From Ganoderma boninense (taxonomy: Eukaryota; Basidiomycota; Agaricomycetes; Polyporales; Polyporaceae): a stretch of DNA of 64,000 nt. The notes under the pieces were generated by a model, which worked only from the letters and a program-made list of their open reading frames with translations, had not been told where the DNA came from and searched no databases. The stretch covers positions 2,325,826-2,389,825 of the forward strand of contig CM035315.1 in NCBI GenBank assembly GCA_002900995.3. The letters are read 5' to 3'. Both the position numbers and the translations under genes were made by a program. Below, piece after piece: positions 32,310 through 44,569 of this stretch. Each line of letters opens with the position of its first letter. Position 1 is the first letter of the stretch.

Positions 32310-35300
32310 TTGTCTGCCTTTCTCATACTTCCTCCCCGCCTGCTGGTCGGGTCTTCTCAGTCTCCCCATGGGTGGTCATTGCGTCGGCTTCCTGGGAACA
32401 CATCGTCACGCATGCGCAAGCCTTCGCAATTGTGGATCATATTGAGCTTGAATGCAGGAGGCCCTTTGCCACTAGTCTGCTAGAATCTAGTGGTTTGACA
32501 GGCCTTCCCCGGATTCTCTGCCAATTACCCTGACAGCCTCCGACGCTAGCGGGAGCACAAACACACCGAGAGATCCCAATTAGCATGTCCATTCCTCCGC
32601 GCTCCCACTCCACCACCATTCGCAATACAGATTACCCCAACCGTATCGCGTCCTACTCACGCCCGCGGCACGAAGGCGGCGAACGAGGCTCGAACGAACC
32701 TACGCGGCAAAGGCTCTTCTGATCGATTGCGTCCAAGACCCCGCCGCTGGAACGCTGTCCGACAGCTGACAGCGAGGGGATCCTTCCCTGCGGTCTCGTC
32801 TGGGGCTCGTCCGGACACCCGGTCAGCAGGCCCGCGATATTAATGGGTCGCTGGCCCGGGGGAGGGGACCCGGTGCCACTGGGGTCCCCGCCACCTAAAG
32901 AAGGGCTGCAGTATGTCATTCAGCGGCCTATTGCGTCCCGTACCGCTCTCTGGGACTTCTTCGAGTTCCGCTTCCGCCAATGGTCCTGTACGGAAGGGAT
33001 CAGCGGGCGCCGGCCGGTGCTGCGATGGGAAGCGGCCATTCTTTCTCGCGGGCTGCTAGGAAAGTCCGCCGATAGGGTCTGTACCTGGGAGTGGAGCCGT
33101 CCCGCCCGACCGTGCGGTTCTCCTCGGTATCGCGGTGCTCAATCCACTCGGGCGTATGTTCCCTAATGCCTCTGAAGTGATCAAACAGATATCTGTTATA
33201 GAACATGTGTGCGTCAAACCTGGAAAGCATTCGAATTATTTTGTCCGTGCCGCCAGTATTACGGCACAACGACTTGTCGTGAGAGCGGTCACCACAAACG
33301 TCGAATGGCATGTTCCTGAGCGGTTCGGACGGTTCAGCCGGGCAAGGGCTCGGCGGCATTCACCTTGAGGGCGGTCAGAGAGCGCGAGGAACAAGCACTG
33401 TGCCATTCGCTCATCGAGGCAGTGTCAGTATCTGATGCAACATAAGGAACTCCTATGGACTGTCAAATGCGACATGACAAAACTCCGCGAGAACCATGAT
33501 CCCAGAGCGCAAACGCGACGTCATGTTTCCATGGCGCAGCGCAGGTGCCAGCAGCGAGGAAGTCGGAGAGCTCACTGCCACCGTTGGATTCCCGTGTCGC
33601 CTTCTGAGACTAGCAGCCGGGCGTCGCGTACTCCCAAGGCATCGCGGATACATACCCAGGCTCAAGGAGCGAGAGTGGACAAGCCGGGCGCGTGGCTGCG
33701 GCTGAGGGCTGCGTAGCGGCTTGCGAGGGCTCACAACGCGGCATCGGCGCGCTCGACGTTTACGAGAGTCAGAAATTAGGAGAAAAAATCCATGTATACC
33801 ACTTTCGAGGAGTAGTATGCCATTCAATAGCGTTGCGTGAGGCAGTGGGACAAAGCCATCCAGAAGGAGCAGCGAAGCCGCCGGGCATAGAATAGGGTCT
33901 CGGAAAGCGTCGGGTGTCTGTGAAATGGAATCTAACTTTATCGCGCTATATATGATGAGTGGCTGAATGGAGAGGCCGAGCGAAGACCACCTCAAACGTT
34001 CATCTTCACCCGGAAGTTGCGGAAGGTCGGTATCAAGTGCGTTCATACGCTTCCATTGTTGGACATTCTAGCGCAGGCGCCCCTATGATGTGCGCCGCCT
34101 CACGGCGAAATTCGGGGACTTGTAAGGTCGGCGACAGTGCGCAGCCGGGATTACGATCCTAGAAGTCGGAAATAAGTTTGGGGGGGCACTAGAACTGTAA
34201 CCTCAGGTGGCAGCAAGGTTCCGGACTAGAAGAGAGAGCGGCCATGCTTGTTCGCGCCATAGTAAGCCATGCCGTGAGGCCAAGCTCCCCGCGGTAAGCG
34301 CGTGGTATACTGGAAATGAAGTCCTAATGATCATCCAGGGTAGCCCACCGGCGGGCGGACGGACCACCCGGCAAGGCTGACTAGGACTGTGACACCCGAT
34401 GCGCCCATACGGTCGACTGACGATCTGTGGCGCGGGGTGCTGAGTATGACGGGTGTAGCGGTGTATACGAAGGTAAAGAGAGTTTGAAAGAAGTAGCCGT
34501 GGGTCGGTGGGCGACAGCTGCTTTGCCACGCATGTCGATTGTTGGAGACAGCATGGGCGTCTATGTCCACGCAACTATAGTGCAGCTTATACATTAGCAT
34601 CCAGGCCCTTCCAGGGAGTGGCAAGGCAGGAGTGCTTACCGATCGCTTGAGAGTGCTTCCGCCCTGGTCTGAACCTGATCGGCTGTTGCCCGGAAGAAGG
34701 AAGCGCGCCGTACATAGGGTATTCGCCCCTTAGACAAAAGTTCTTCCACAATCTCGGGCCATATGTAGCCTTGGCAGTCACTGTGATCATTGGAAGCATG
34801 TGTGGATACAGCCAGGCTACAAAGAGAACAGCATAGTTTTCAAGCCGCTTCGCTGCGATGGGTGAAATCATACTTTGCTTAAAAGCACCTAAAGCCCAGC
34901 GACGGCAACTACGCCATGGACGACGTCGCGTTCTAGCGAAAATTTGCGTGGTGACAGTATTCACGGATTACCGGCCACAACCTCTGCAAGGGGAAGCTGA
35001 AGGACGGCTCGAGGATTGAGTCACACGTGAGCTCCTCTGAAAGGCGTCGATGGCGGGTGTCTAGCATAGAAAATCAGAAGACAGCTTGGATCCGATCCGA
35101 GAATAAATAGATGTAGACGGGATAAATAGCGCTAAATCCGACTACGCACCGGTAATTAAATAGCACCGTATCAAGGTCGACTCTGGGAGAGGTAAGCCGC
35201 GAGCCGTAAATCAAGACCAAGTCGGATGGGTAAATCGCAGGTCCCGAAGGTGGCCTGCGTTAGCTGACATGAAATTCCCGAAGACATAGCTCGAGAGGAA

Positions 35301-38300
35301 TGGTGTGATGCCGTGGCGACGAACGGCGTCTGAGGGAAACAAATGAGCGGCTAGAAGGGCACGGTCGTGGTTGATGTGCTGACCATAGAAGCAGGCACGG
35401 TCTAGCCCGCTCGCCCTCAGTGGAATGGAAGAAGATGAATGAGCGCTGGCGAGTAGTACCGTCAAGTCTACTACAGATTAAAAATCGTGAATGTAAGGGC
35501 AGCAGCGACGGATGAAAGCGCAGAATATTGTGGACTTGACGCTGCCTGGGCGCTCTCATATCTAGCGGCGTATTTGGACAACGTTGACGAGCAACGGAGA
35601 GGAACAATAAGAGGCGAATAGCTGTTAGACGCTATCCACATTCCATCGCACAACTACGCGCCATGTGGAGAACCAGTGATGGGCCCGAAGATCACAAACG
35701 GTCATCCATGAATGGACTGTTCTTCAGGCGTTCCATGACCGTCTGTGCAAAGCCCGTTGGTGAACTCAACCAAGGACGGCTGCTGCGTGAACCTCGAGCA
35801 TCCCAAACGGGCACGAATCGTATACGCCGATCGGCGCAGCCCCCGCCGACGTTGTGGGTGCAGTCACTTGTCCCAGACAGCTCGCCTAAGCGGGGGGCTG
35901 CGCGACATGTGTGCTCTCGTTAACAGGGAAATAACACGATAAGCGGCGTCGCCACAAGGGCGCAATCGCAGAAGCGGCAATAGTGACACAATAGTACGTC
36001 ACCTCGACAACTGGAGCAGGCGTGTGCCAGGAATTCCAAACGCCGCCACGCCCGCTCGCGAGCTGCCGCACCGACCGCGACTTCCACATGCGCGGCTGCG
36101 GTAGGCATACCTCCCGTCTGCATGTCAATCGCGCGATACAGGTGGGAAACGCACGGCTGCAGATCTCTCTACAGAGGTCCGCGGCCGCGAGTGTTTCGGT
36201 GCGCAGCAGGAGCAGTCAGGCCAGGCGATTTGTGATCGTGCTGGCAGTGGGAGCGGGTAGCCCGGAGCCAGAGAGCGGGTTTGGGGTTGTTGAGTGGGAG
36301 GCGTGTGGAATTCGGGGCTGTGTCGTGCGGGTCGGCCCTCTTCCCGGACCTTACGGTTACGGCCGTATTCGCATCGGCCCAGAACAGGCGTCGACGGTGG
36401 CAATTTCTCCACTCTGACTATCTCCAAAGGGTCCAGACACTACTGCCAGCGGACCCCCCCCCGGAACGGAGAAGTGTGTGAGAAGCAGGCGGCGACCATG
36501 AGGAACCAAGCCTTCGCGATGATTCGAGTACGGCCAACGAGCCAGTGGCATTGAGCGTCTGGGGAGGTAAATATTCCTGGTCACGTGAGTGATCCAGGTC
36601 TCCTCTGCAGTAATTACAAGTCCGTGTAAACGGTGCCATCAAAACGTGGAATGCGCTTTATGTGGAATTTTCATCAAATGGACCCCTGGCACTCCTCGTC
36701 CGCCTCACGCTGACTCCGACTTGATAACGCGCCTGAGGGTTGTGAACACACAATCCGAGCTTGCTTTTTCACGTTTCTTGCTTTCTGATGTGTCTGTCAT
36801 CCAGATGTATTTGTGCACACACGGTGAGCTCTGTGAATGGCCTCGAGGGAGTTGTTTTTCTCGGGCTCCGGTCACATCTTTCTGAGGTCGAGTTGCAGCT
36901 GCTCCACACCTTCAATTTGAGCTGTGGCTGGACTACGTGTTTCCCTGCAAGGCCATGGTGTGTACGACAGGGTTTTCTCCTTTATAATTGCGATTGAGGA
37001 GGCACAGCGCACAAAGTGGAGATATGCCCGCCCGGCATGTGCTATGCATCTCACCTCTGGACAAGGTTTCTGAATCGGAGGGATACCCGATCAACGCGAA
37101 CTGGTTCATATGGAACGCATCTCCTTGCTCCTTGCAGTTGTATTCCCCAAATTGACTATTGAAAGGAGGTGAAACTGCGCGAGGGCGGGCGGAAGCCCGC
37201 ACGAAGCGCTGCGGTGCATCAATTATTAACTGGGCAGACCAGGGCTCTGCGGCCGAACATCCGTATACCCCGATTTAACATCTACAGTACACCCGTGAGT
37301 CGTGACCAGGACTGCCCGGAGGGGCGATATACCTATGAATATGGTGCGTTGGAAATGTGTGGAATTGCCGCGATAAGTCATGTGCTGCTAGGACCCTGAG
37401 CATCCCACGGGTTGGGGGACAGGTGATGGACGGATGAGGTAGGCCGAATGGGCCACTTGCGGGGATATGTTGTGTCTTCGGGGGCGGCGAACTTTGTCGC
37501 GATAACACCCTCGAGACACGCATTGTGGAAGATCAAGAATGGAGGAACCTGCCCGTTCTTGTACGTGTTGGGCCCGTAGCGACGCAGGCGCGTGGCGGGG
37601 CGTGTTGCTCGCAAGCGACACGCCGGAGTCACACACCCCTCGATCGTTGCTTCGCTGAGCTGGAAGGGCCCGAAGGACTTTGTATCCGGACAAACCAGCG
37701 AACAAGGAGGTGACTGGCCGTGGGAGCGAGGCCCCCATCCGATGCTCCGTTCAAGCCTGATATATCAGTCGATGATCTCCAGACTCCAACAAAAGAAGAA
37801 AAGTGCAGCTCGCGGATTCCCGAACGTGCGCAAAATTGCAATTGAGCTGCCTTTGTCCAGGCAGGGCGGCCTGGGGCATCCAAGTGTGGAACTGGGGAGG
37901 GGCAGGTGGCTAGTTGGTGTGCTTCCCGAGCCACTTTGGGCGGGCTGTGGGTACGCGGCGAGGACGAGGACGGCGGTGAAACGCGGGCGGCATCAGATGC
38001 CGGCACGAGCTGCCCACGGAGAACTTTAATTTGGCCTATGGCGCGGCATGCCTTCTGCAGAGCGGTGGCGTGGAATATACCCAGCGGGGCTTGGTTCGGC
38101 GCTGGCCCCAATGCTCCCACCCAACTTACCGAGCAGGCGGTAAATCAGGACGGACAGGGGTTTACGTCTGTTGGTGAATGGAATGATATGGGAAGGATGT
38201 GCCGGACAATGGGGTCCGCTCGCAGACAAAGGCGGGCCTCCCCAGTGCATCGCTGCTTCGGTCGGGGGCCGTCGGGGCTGGGCAGGAAGTTGGAGAAGAA

Positions 38301-38511
38301 TGAGGTCGACGAGGTCGACGAGGCGGAGAGTGGAGGGTGAGGGGAAGGAGGACGGACTAGATTGAAATCAGATTGAACGGGCAAGATAGAACGTTCTATT
38401 ATATTATGTAACTATTTGCCCAATTGGCGGCGCATAACAGAATACAACAGATATTTCTACTATATTTCTCCACGCTCCGCTTCTCTCCCCCCAACCACCA
38501 CCATCCCCTCC
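32310..38511. other. gene-poor region of about 6.2 kb
   Basis: Numerous short frames overlap on both strands with no domain I recognise. A minus-strand stretch at 37378-37632 looks more protein-like than its surroundings (RRYGPNTYKNGQVPPFLIF, then HNACLEGVIATKF) but has no clear neighbouring exons. I found no terminal repeats or transposase motifs. The final 120 bases, AT-rich with tatattatgtaac, are the promoter of the next gene. Confidence 0.4.
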
Positions 38512-39267
38512 ATGTCCTATCCCTCCAAACGGCGCCGAACTGCTACCTCTGTCCTTGCTGGTGATTTCGACCCCCGTCCTCATCGCGACGTGCTTACCAG
38601 CCTGTTGAACGGCGTATCTATGCCGAAGCCAACCGAGGAGGAGTTGAACGCCAGGAGGGAGAGGAGGCGCGAGAAGAAGGAGAAGGAGAAGGAACGGCGG
38701 GAGCGCGAGTTGGCAAAGGACAAGCCGGACAAAAAACGCGTCAAGGCCGCCTCCAAGGCCCCCGAAACGGCCGCGGCCCCCGTCCCGTCGACGTCAGGCG
38801 CGGTCTCGGCACCCCCCGTCCCTGCGACAAAGGTCGCCGCTCCCCGCCCCGCAGCATCATCGTTCTGGCAAGCACGGCCACAGATCGTCATCCCCAACGT
38901 GCAAAGGTCCGCCTCCTTCTCTCCACCACCTATGCCCTCGTCGCCGCCCACCACCCCCGGCCCGTCCGTGTCGTCGCGCACCTCCGCCGTGTCGTCCAAG
39001 CGACCGTTCACGCCCGACGACGATGACGACGACGACGATGACATGCTTGATCGACATGCGAGCATGGACCTCGACGAGCACGTATCGAAGAAGCCCCGCA
39101 AGAAGCGGCCCGCGGCGCGCAAGGGCTGGAAGGGCTGGGTCGAGGGCTCCCCACCGCCCTCGGAAAAGCTCATCAACCTCGACTCAGTCACGGTCCTGGC
39201 GGAGCGGAAGACGAGGAGCGGGAAGAGTTTCGATGCCATCGGCGCCGGACGGGATGGATGGGTGTGA
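38512..39267 (+). CDS. basic/acidic low-complexity nuclear-type protein, unassigned
   Basis: A single-exon frame of 251 residues starts MSYPSKRRRTATSVLAGDF. An earlier in-frame Met at 38416 would add 32 residues but lies inside the AT-rich leader, so 38512 is preferred. The protein has a long Arg/Lys/Glu-rich helix (EEELNARRERRREKKEKEK), an Ala/Pro/Ser linker, a run of Asp (PDDDDDDDDDM), a bipartite-type nuclear signal (SKKPRKKRPAARKGWKGW) and a C-terminus TRSGKSFDAIGAGRDGWV. There is no enzyme motif. The composition suggests a nuclear protein. The ordered C-terminal motif is the likeliest conserved part. Confidence 0.65.
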   Translation: MSYPSKRRRTATSVLAGDFDPRPHRDVLTSLLNGVSMPKPTEEELNARRERRREKKEKEKERRERELAKDKPDKKRVKAASKAPETAAAPVPSTSGAVSAPPVPATKVAAPRPAASSFWQARPQIVIPNVQRSASFSPPPMPSSPPTTPGPSVSSRTSAVSSKRPFTPDDDDDDDDDMLDRHASMDLDEHVSKKPRKKRPAARKGWKGWVEGSPPPSEKLINLDSVTVLAERKTRSGKSFDAIGAGRDGWV

Positions 39268-40941
39268 ATACTGGTGCGTGTCCCGCCGTTGTTAGCGGTC
39301 TGAACGCGTCTGAACGCTCTCTAGGTTTCTGGCTGCTGTTTGTGTTGTTGTCTCTCGCCTATCGTAAACTGTCGTGCGTTGTCCCGTCGCTGCTAGTTTC
39401 TCATGTCTCTCCATGTCATCCACATGATATCCGCGCCATACCGAATCTCTCTATATTCCACTCGGCTACTTATTCCCTCGTTCCCTGCGCTAGTTGTGGC
39501 GTGCCACAGTGTCAGATTTTCTCGGGTTGAATTCTTGATCATGGCTAGTCACTCGTTGTACATGTTTTGCTCCAGTTCTCCTCCATAGGGCGATAGGCTT
39601 TGAAGAATCTTGTATACGTATGTCGGTACAGTCACAACAAGTTTTGATGGTTGCGTTGCGTTCATGCAGTATGCGCTGGAACAAATCGGCGTTGTCCCGC
39701 CAACCGTTCAGTATTGCTTAGCCCATACTCGGAAATGCGACCGCGCTCTCGCGCAGAGCAACGACGGCGGTAGCCACAGCTCCTGTGTCATGCAGAGGAC
39801 GAGGAGGCTCCCATCACGGCTCCTACGATCGATCGTAGTCACAGCCCGCGATCAGAACGATGCGCGCGCCTGCAGCGGTACACAACTCGTCAGGGCGGAT
39901 GTATTCAGTAGCACGCCGTCTTATTGTTCCCTCGCCCCCGCTCGCTTACAGTGGTCAAGGAACACGAGGATATCGTCGTGAGGCGCGCACGTTCTGGCGA
40001 TCGCGCTGACGGGGCGTTGGGGGCGCGGCTCCTCGAATGGCGCTGCGGAATGCCGAGATTCGCTGGGAGCAGTCTATCTTCCGCGGCAGCGCCTGACAGC
40101 GCCCGTGGGTCATCGTTACATGTGCCCCGTCACGGTGCGATCATCGTCACGGCCCCGACGCACAGACCACCTCACAAAAGTCGCCTCCCCACACCTGTGC
40201 CCCATCGCAGGTGAAGTGGGGCGTGGGGGCTGAGGACGCTGACAATTGCGCGTATGCGAGTCATGGGAGCGGCCCGACCGCTGGAAGGCTGAGCTTCCCT
40301 ATTGTTCCTGATCCGTGCCAAGTTGGCTCGCCTGGGCGCACGGCCAGAGTCATCCCCGGCATGAATCATACATGACTCCGTGTCTTTGAAATGCGCACGT
40401 TTGGATATCCTCATATACCAGTTTTGACGGACAGACCATGAGGCGGTGCTTGCCCCCATTAGCTCACCTTAGCTACCGTGCCCGACGGGCCCGCGTCCCG
40501 CCACATCGTACATCCTTCTATTCCCGGGTCTGTGTCTGTGCTATATGACAAAAATATGTGCCATGCAAGTCATACACATCCGCCGATGCCTTACGCATTG
40601 TGGACTAACGTTCCGGTCGAGGCGGTGGTGGAGGATCGCAGGAAAGAGCACGGGCGGTGACGTTCCTTGTGTGACAGACGCAAATGGAATGAGTCACGGG
40701 AGGGCGCCGGTGCCCGATCGGGCAAGATGCGGTGGGGGCGGGCGCCCCGCCACCGCCTTTCCGTCTTCACCGCCACCACCACCTCCTCCGTCGTCGCTTC
40801 CGGTCCCGACGCCTGTCGTCGTCCTGCTTGTCTGCCTTGCCTCATCTGGTACCTCACAGTCTCCGTACGCTCTATCACTGACGACGCCCCTCAATCAAGG
40901 ACGACCGTAGCTCAGGACCGTCATTCGCCGCGTTTGGAAGG
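39268..40941. other. intergenic region before MTG1
   Basis: This starts with the 3' UTR of the preceding gene and ends with the MTG1 promoter. No exon chain, tRNA or repeat is supported; the short frames do not show motifs. Confidence 0.4.
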
Positions 40942-43900
40942 ATGCTGACGCACATACCGTTCCCGGCTCTCCCTGTGCCTCCGTCATGGTTTCCGGGACA
41001 CATGCTGCAATTCCAGAAGATGCTCCCGGCGCTGCTGAACAAGACGGACGTGGTGCTGGAGCTGCGGGACTCACGGCTTCCGCTCACGAGCATCAACAGG
41101 AACTTCGAAGGTGTGTCATCGACTGGCTTCCTTGTGTCTTTCCGTTTTTGTCTTGCCGCTCCGAAATCTTTCATGCTCTCGTGTGGCGAGTTGCGGCGGG
41201 GCAACGTGATACTAGGCACGCGGATCAGGGCGGGATGGGGTGGCGACTACGTAGGTGCCGCGGACGGGATAAGTAGGCGGGAGGCGTCCTTGGCTGTGGC
41301 GCGAGGCACCTTGCACCCTGTGCTGCTGTGCCGCTGGCATGCGGTAGCTATCTGCGTTAGTGCCTCAAGCCATGGTGCCTCCCATCGATTTGTTGCCGGA
41401 TATCTCGTGCTGCAGCAAAGTACCGAATGCGGATATGTCTACTGAATGGTGGCGAGGTAGATGCGAGGCGAGGCGTCTGCGAGGCGTGACCCGTATCTGG
41501 ATAAATTGCTGCTGCGCGGTGACGTCGCGGACGGGATAGCCAACAAATAATTTATAATTTTCATGCATCTATCTATCTATTATCTGCAGGTGGTTGCCCC
41601 GTGCCGGTGATGGGTGGTAGCCTTGCGCCCCCAGTATCCAGTCTCGTGCGTGGCGCACGACGTCAGCGGCGAGTGGAGACTTGTGTTAGACTAGGCGCTA
41701 ACGTCGCCTAGACGCAGATCGCTTCACGAGCTTTTCTTACGACGTGGGGGCAGTCGGCGCGTTGCAAAAGTGTGGACGGTTGAGAGCAGTCGGTGTGTGG
41801 GCAGTGCAGTTTGTGCTTGCGCAACAGATTTTGCGCAGCGAGAGTCGCCGCCCGTCTGGAATCTGGACAACCGGAATCGGCCATACGAGTTCTAGCGGCT
41901 TCGATGTTCACGACCTGCTGCAGGCTATCCATGCGAATATGGGCGGTCAGATATCTGGTGTCTGTCGCTGTTCGTTATCGTGCTGCTAGAATCATTGCTG
42001 GCATACTTCATCATGATATCGATTTTCGCACAATGTCCAACAATCTGACGGTAAGATGCAGCAGGTAAGCCCTGTATGGACAGAGCTACCTAGCCGCACC
42101 GTCCCCATGTCTAAGTTCCAGGAGCGTAGGCATCATGAACCGGTGTGCGAGAGAAGCCGCCAGGCCGTCTATCAGCCTGTAGTCGGGTTGGCTGACCGAC
42201 TGGCGCAGTGTTCGCGGTCAACGGGTGGCAACGGCGAGCACATAGCCCGAATCATTGCGTGATACGTTGTACAGGCCTCAGAACTCGTAAAGGTTCTGTT
42301 ATTGACGTGGACCAGACTGCGGGAGGATTTGCCTGGTGCGCCTGCCTGCGCACCACGCCATAGACATTTGGTAGCGGTGCAGCGAAGGGCAACGTCGACG
42401 CACTGCGGCGCTTGTCTTGCCGTGCTCAGCACCGCGTCGGATATTGGATTTGGGCGGCGCTCGGTCTAATATTGTTGGTGGGTCGAAGTAAAAATCCTAT
42501 GCAACCTTCCAGGCCTTTCACGCGTTCCCGATTCACTAGTCACTATTATCGGACGCCCTAACACTAGTCGCAGCCCGCCAACGCAATTGTGTCCTAGGCT
42601 GTAACGTTCAGAGCGCCCCTGCGGTGGCGCCTCATGTTCTGTAATCTGCATCCGAGCTCACTGCACCAGTCCTTGTATGGAACGATACCACACCCGCCTC
42701 ACGCCCACCGAATACGGTGTCTCTACCTGTTGGAAATGTCCACGGTCTCACGGCGGCCAACGAGGTTGTCTCAGTGCCGCAGATCGCCGCCATAACGTTG
42801 CAGTCACACGCGCGCATTTTGGCGGCTGGTCTAAGGACAGTTGACGGACTTTGCGACATGTTGGCTGCTATTGTACCCCCCCCCCCCCAGGTAGTGTGCT
42901 CATAGCTGATCGATTATTCTGGACAGGCGCACTGCAAAAGTGGAGGCGAGAGCGAGCACAGGGTGGGGCGGCAGGGCCGGGGAGCCCCTCTCCAGTCACT
43001 GGCTTGTGTGGCCCGACGAACGGACCCGTGAGCGAGCGGGTAGTGGTGTTCAGCAAGCGAGATCTGGTCCCCGAATGGGGCATCAAGGTTTGCTCTGCCA
43101 ACATCTGGGCTGTGGCTGTTCTGATGGAGGAGCGCGTGCAGCCTTTCCAGCGGGCGATGGCGAGCAAATTTCCGGACCAGAAGGTGTTTTTTGCTTCGTG
43201 GAATCGCGCACGTGATATCAGGGCGCTGAGCGAGCTTCTAGTCAGTATGTCTCCGATCTAGTTCGGCGGTCGGATACCGCGGACTGACGGGGGATTTTTA
43301 GATGTGGCCAGGGAACACCCGTACCGATCGGAGCTTAACGTGCTGGTGGTCGGGATGCCCAATGTTGGCAAATCGACCCTGCTGAACGCGCTGCGGAATA
43401 TCGGGATAGCAGGACGTGAGTTCGGCCACCATCTTTGTTGGCTCCGCATGGTGATTTATGCCCGTTCTCAGCGACCCCGAAAGGCGCTCCGGACTTCTGC
43501 GCAGCCGGGCATGACTCGTGTGCTGTCGACGAGGCTGAAGCTATCCGTAGACCCACTCGTGTACGCCTACGACTCCCCTGGGGTCATGCTTCCGTTCCTG
43601 GGCAAGGGCATGGTGGGAGCAGAGCGCGGTGTGAAGCTGGCACTGATCGGTCAGTTTATTTCCGCCGTCGCAGAGAATATAAACGCTAACGTACTGCCCG
43701 CCCCATCTCGTGCGGTGGGAACAGCCGGGATCAAGGAGGGTCTGTACGACACAGAGGCGCTCGCGTCGTATTTATTGTACCGATTGAACGTGCTGGACCC
43801 TGTCTGTGAGTAAACGGCCTCATGCGGCTGGTTCTCCCCCTTCTTCCGCAGAAGGACGGAGTGATTGACGCTTGCGGACGCCTTCTGCCCGTTCCCTTGC

Positions 43901-44380
43901 AGCTCCAGCGTACCTCAAGCTCCTACCCCCGACACGCCCCCATTGCTCGATGTTCAGGAGTTCCTGGCCCTGCTCGCAAGGCGACTGTGCATGCTGAAGC
44001 GGGGTGGTATTCCAGACTCCGCCCGAGCGGCGGTTTGGTTCATCAAGTGGTGGCGAGAAGAAGGCGGCCTTGCTTCTGCGTCTGCACCGGCACTTCCCGA
44101 CTGTTCGGGAGTTTCGGGGCTAGAGACACACCGTCGCGGTTGGGGATTCGATTTGGAATGGAACGTCGATGCTGCAGAGGCTAGTCGCTACGACGAGGCG
44201 ACGATCCAGGCGAAGATGGAGGACTGCATTGACAGGTTTGAAGAGGCGGCGTCACTGGAAGAACGGGAGGGAGGTTCGATCAGTTCCACGCAGGAGAAAA
44301 AGCGGCTGAAGGAGCAGCAAAAGGCAAGACAGCGCGCACGATCGAAGCCAGGTTGGCTTCTCGCAAGTAATCATGAGTAG
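40942..44380 (+). CDS. MTG1: mitochondrial GTPase MTG1 (YlqF/RbgA family)
   Basis: A circularly permuted GTPase that helps assemble the large mitochondrial ribosomal subunit at the inner membrane. Motif order is permuted as expected: PPSWFPGHMLQFQKMLPALL at the N-terminus, DVVLELRDSRLPLTSINRNF, G4 FSKRDLVPEWG, then G1 GMPNVGKSTLLNALRN, a G2-region TSAQPGMTR and G3 DSPGVMLPF. The C-terminal domain has KEGLYDTEALASYLLYRLNV and a Glu/Lys-rich tail ending LLASNHE-stop. Exons join cleanly with GT-AG signals, including a GTATGT donor near 43245 that restores LLVNVAREHPY. The intron after NRNFEG runs from 41111 to 42926, 1816 nt against 50-80 nt elsewhere. The N-terminus is short, and a targeting presequence is not obvious from 40942. 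Confidence 0.9.
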
Positions 44381-44569
44381 GTAACGGTGTCATCGCTCCA
44401 TTTCACGCCGACGCGGATGCATTGACTCTTCGAGACAGCACATGGAAATGGTATTTACACTACGTATTGGATTAGTGCTTTGGCGATCAAGTATGGCGCC
44501 CCCGTTGAGGCGGCGCTTCTTTCATCGCAGACAATTTGGCGGTCTTGCTTCAAGGGGGATATTAGGTGG

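Noticed and set aside
33453..34046. 197-residue minus-strand frame in the gene desert
   Set aside because: Composition is random-like (Arg, Ser, Leu, Pro), with no motif, no neighbouring exons and overlapping frames on the other strand.
38580..39239. 219-residue minus-strand frame opposite the Lys-rich protein
   Set aside because: It mirrors the low-complexity plus-strand gene (Glu/Lys codons read as Ser/Phe/Leu on the other strand); the plus-strand frame has the better start context and motif content.
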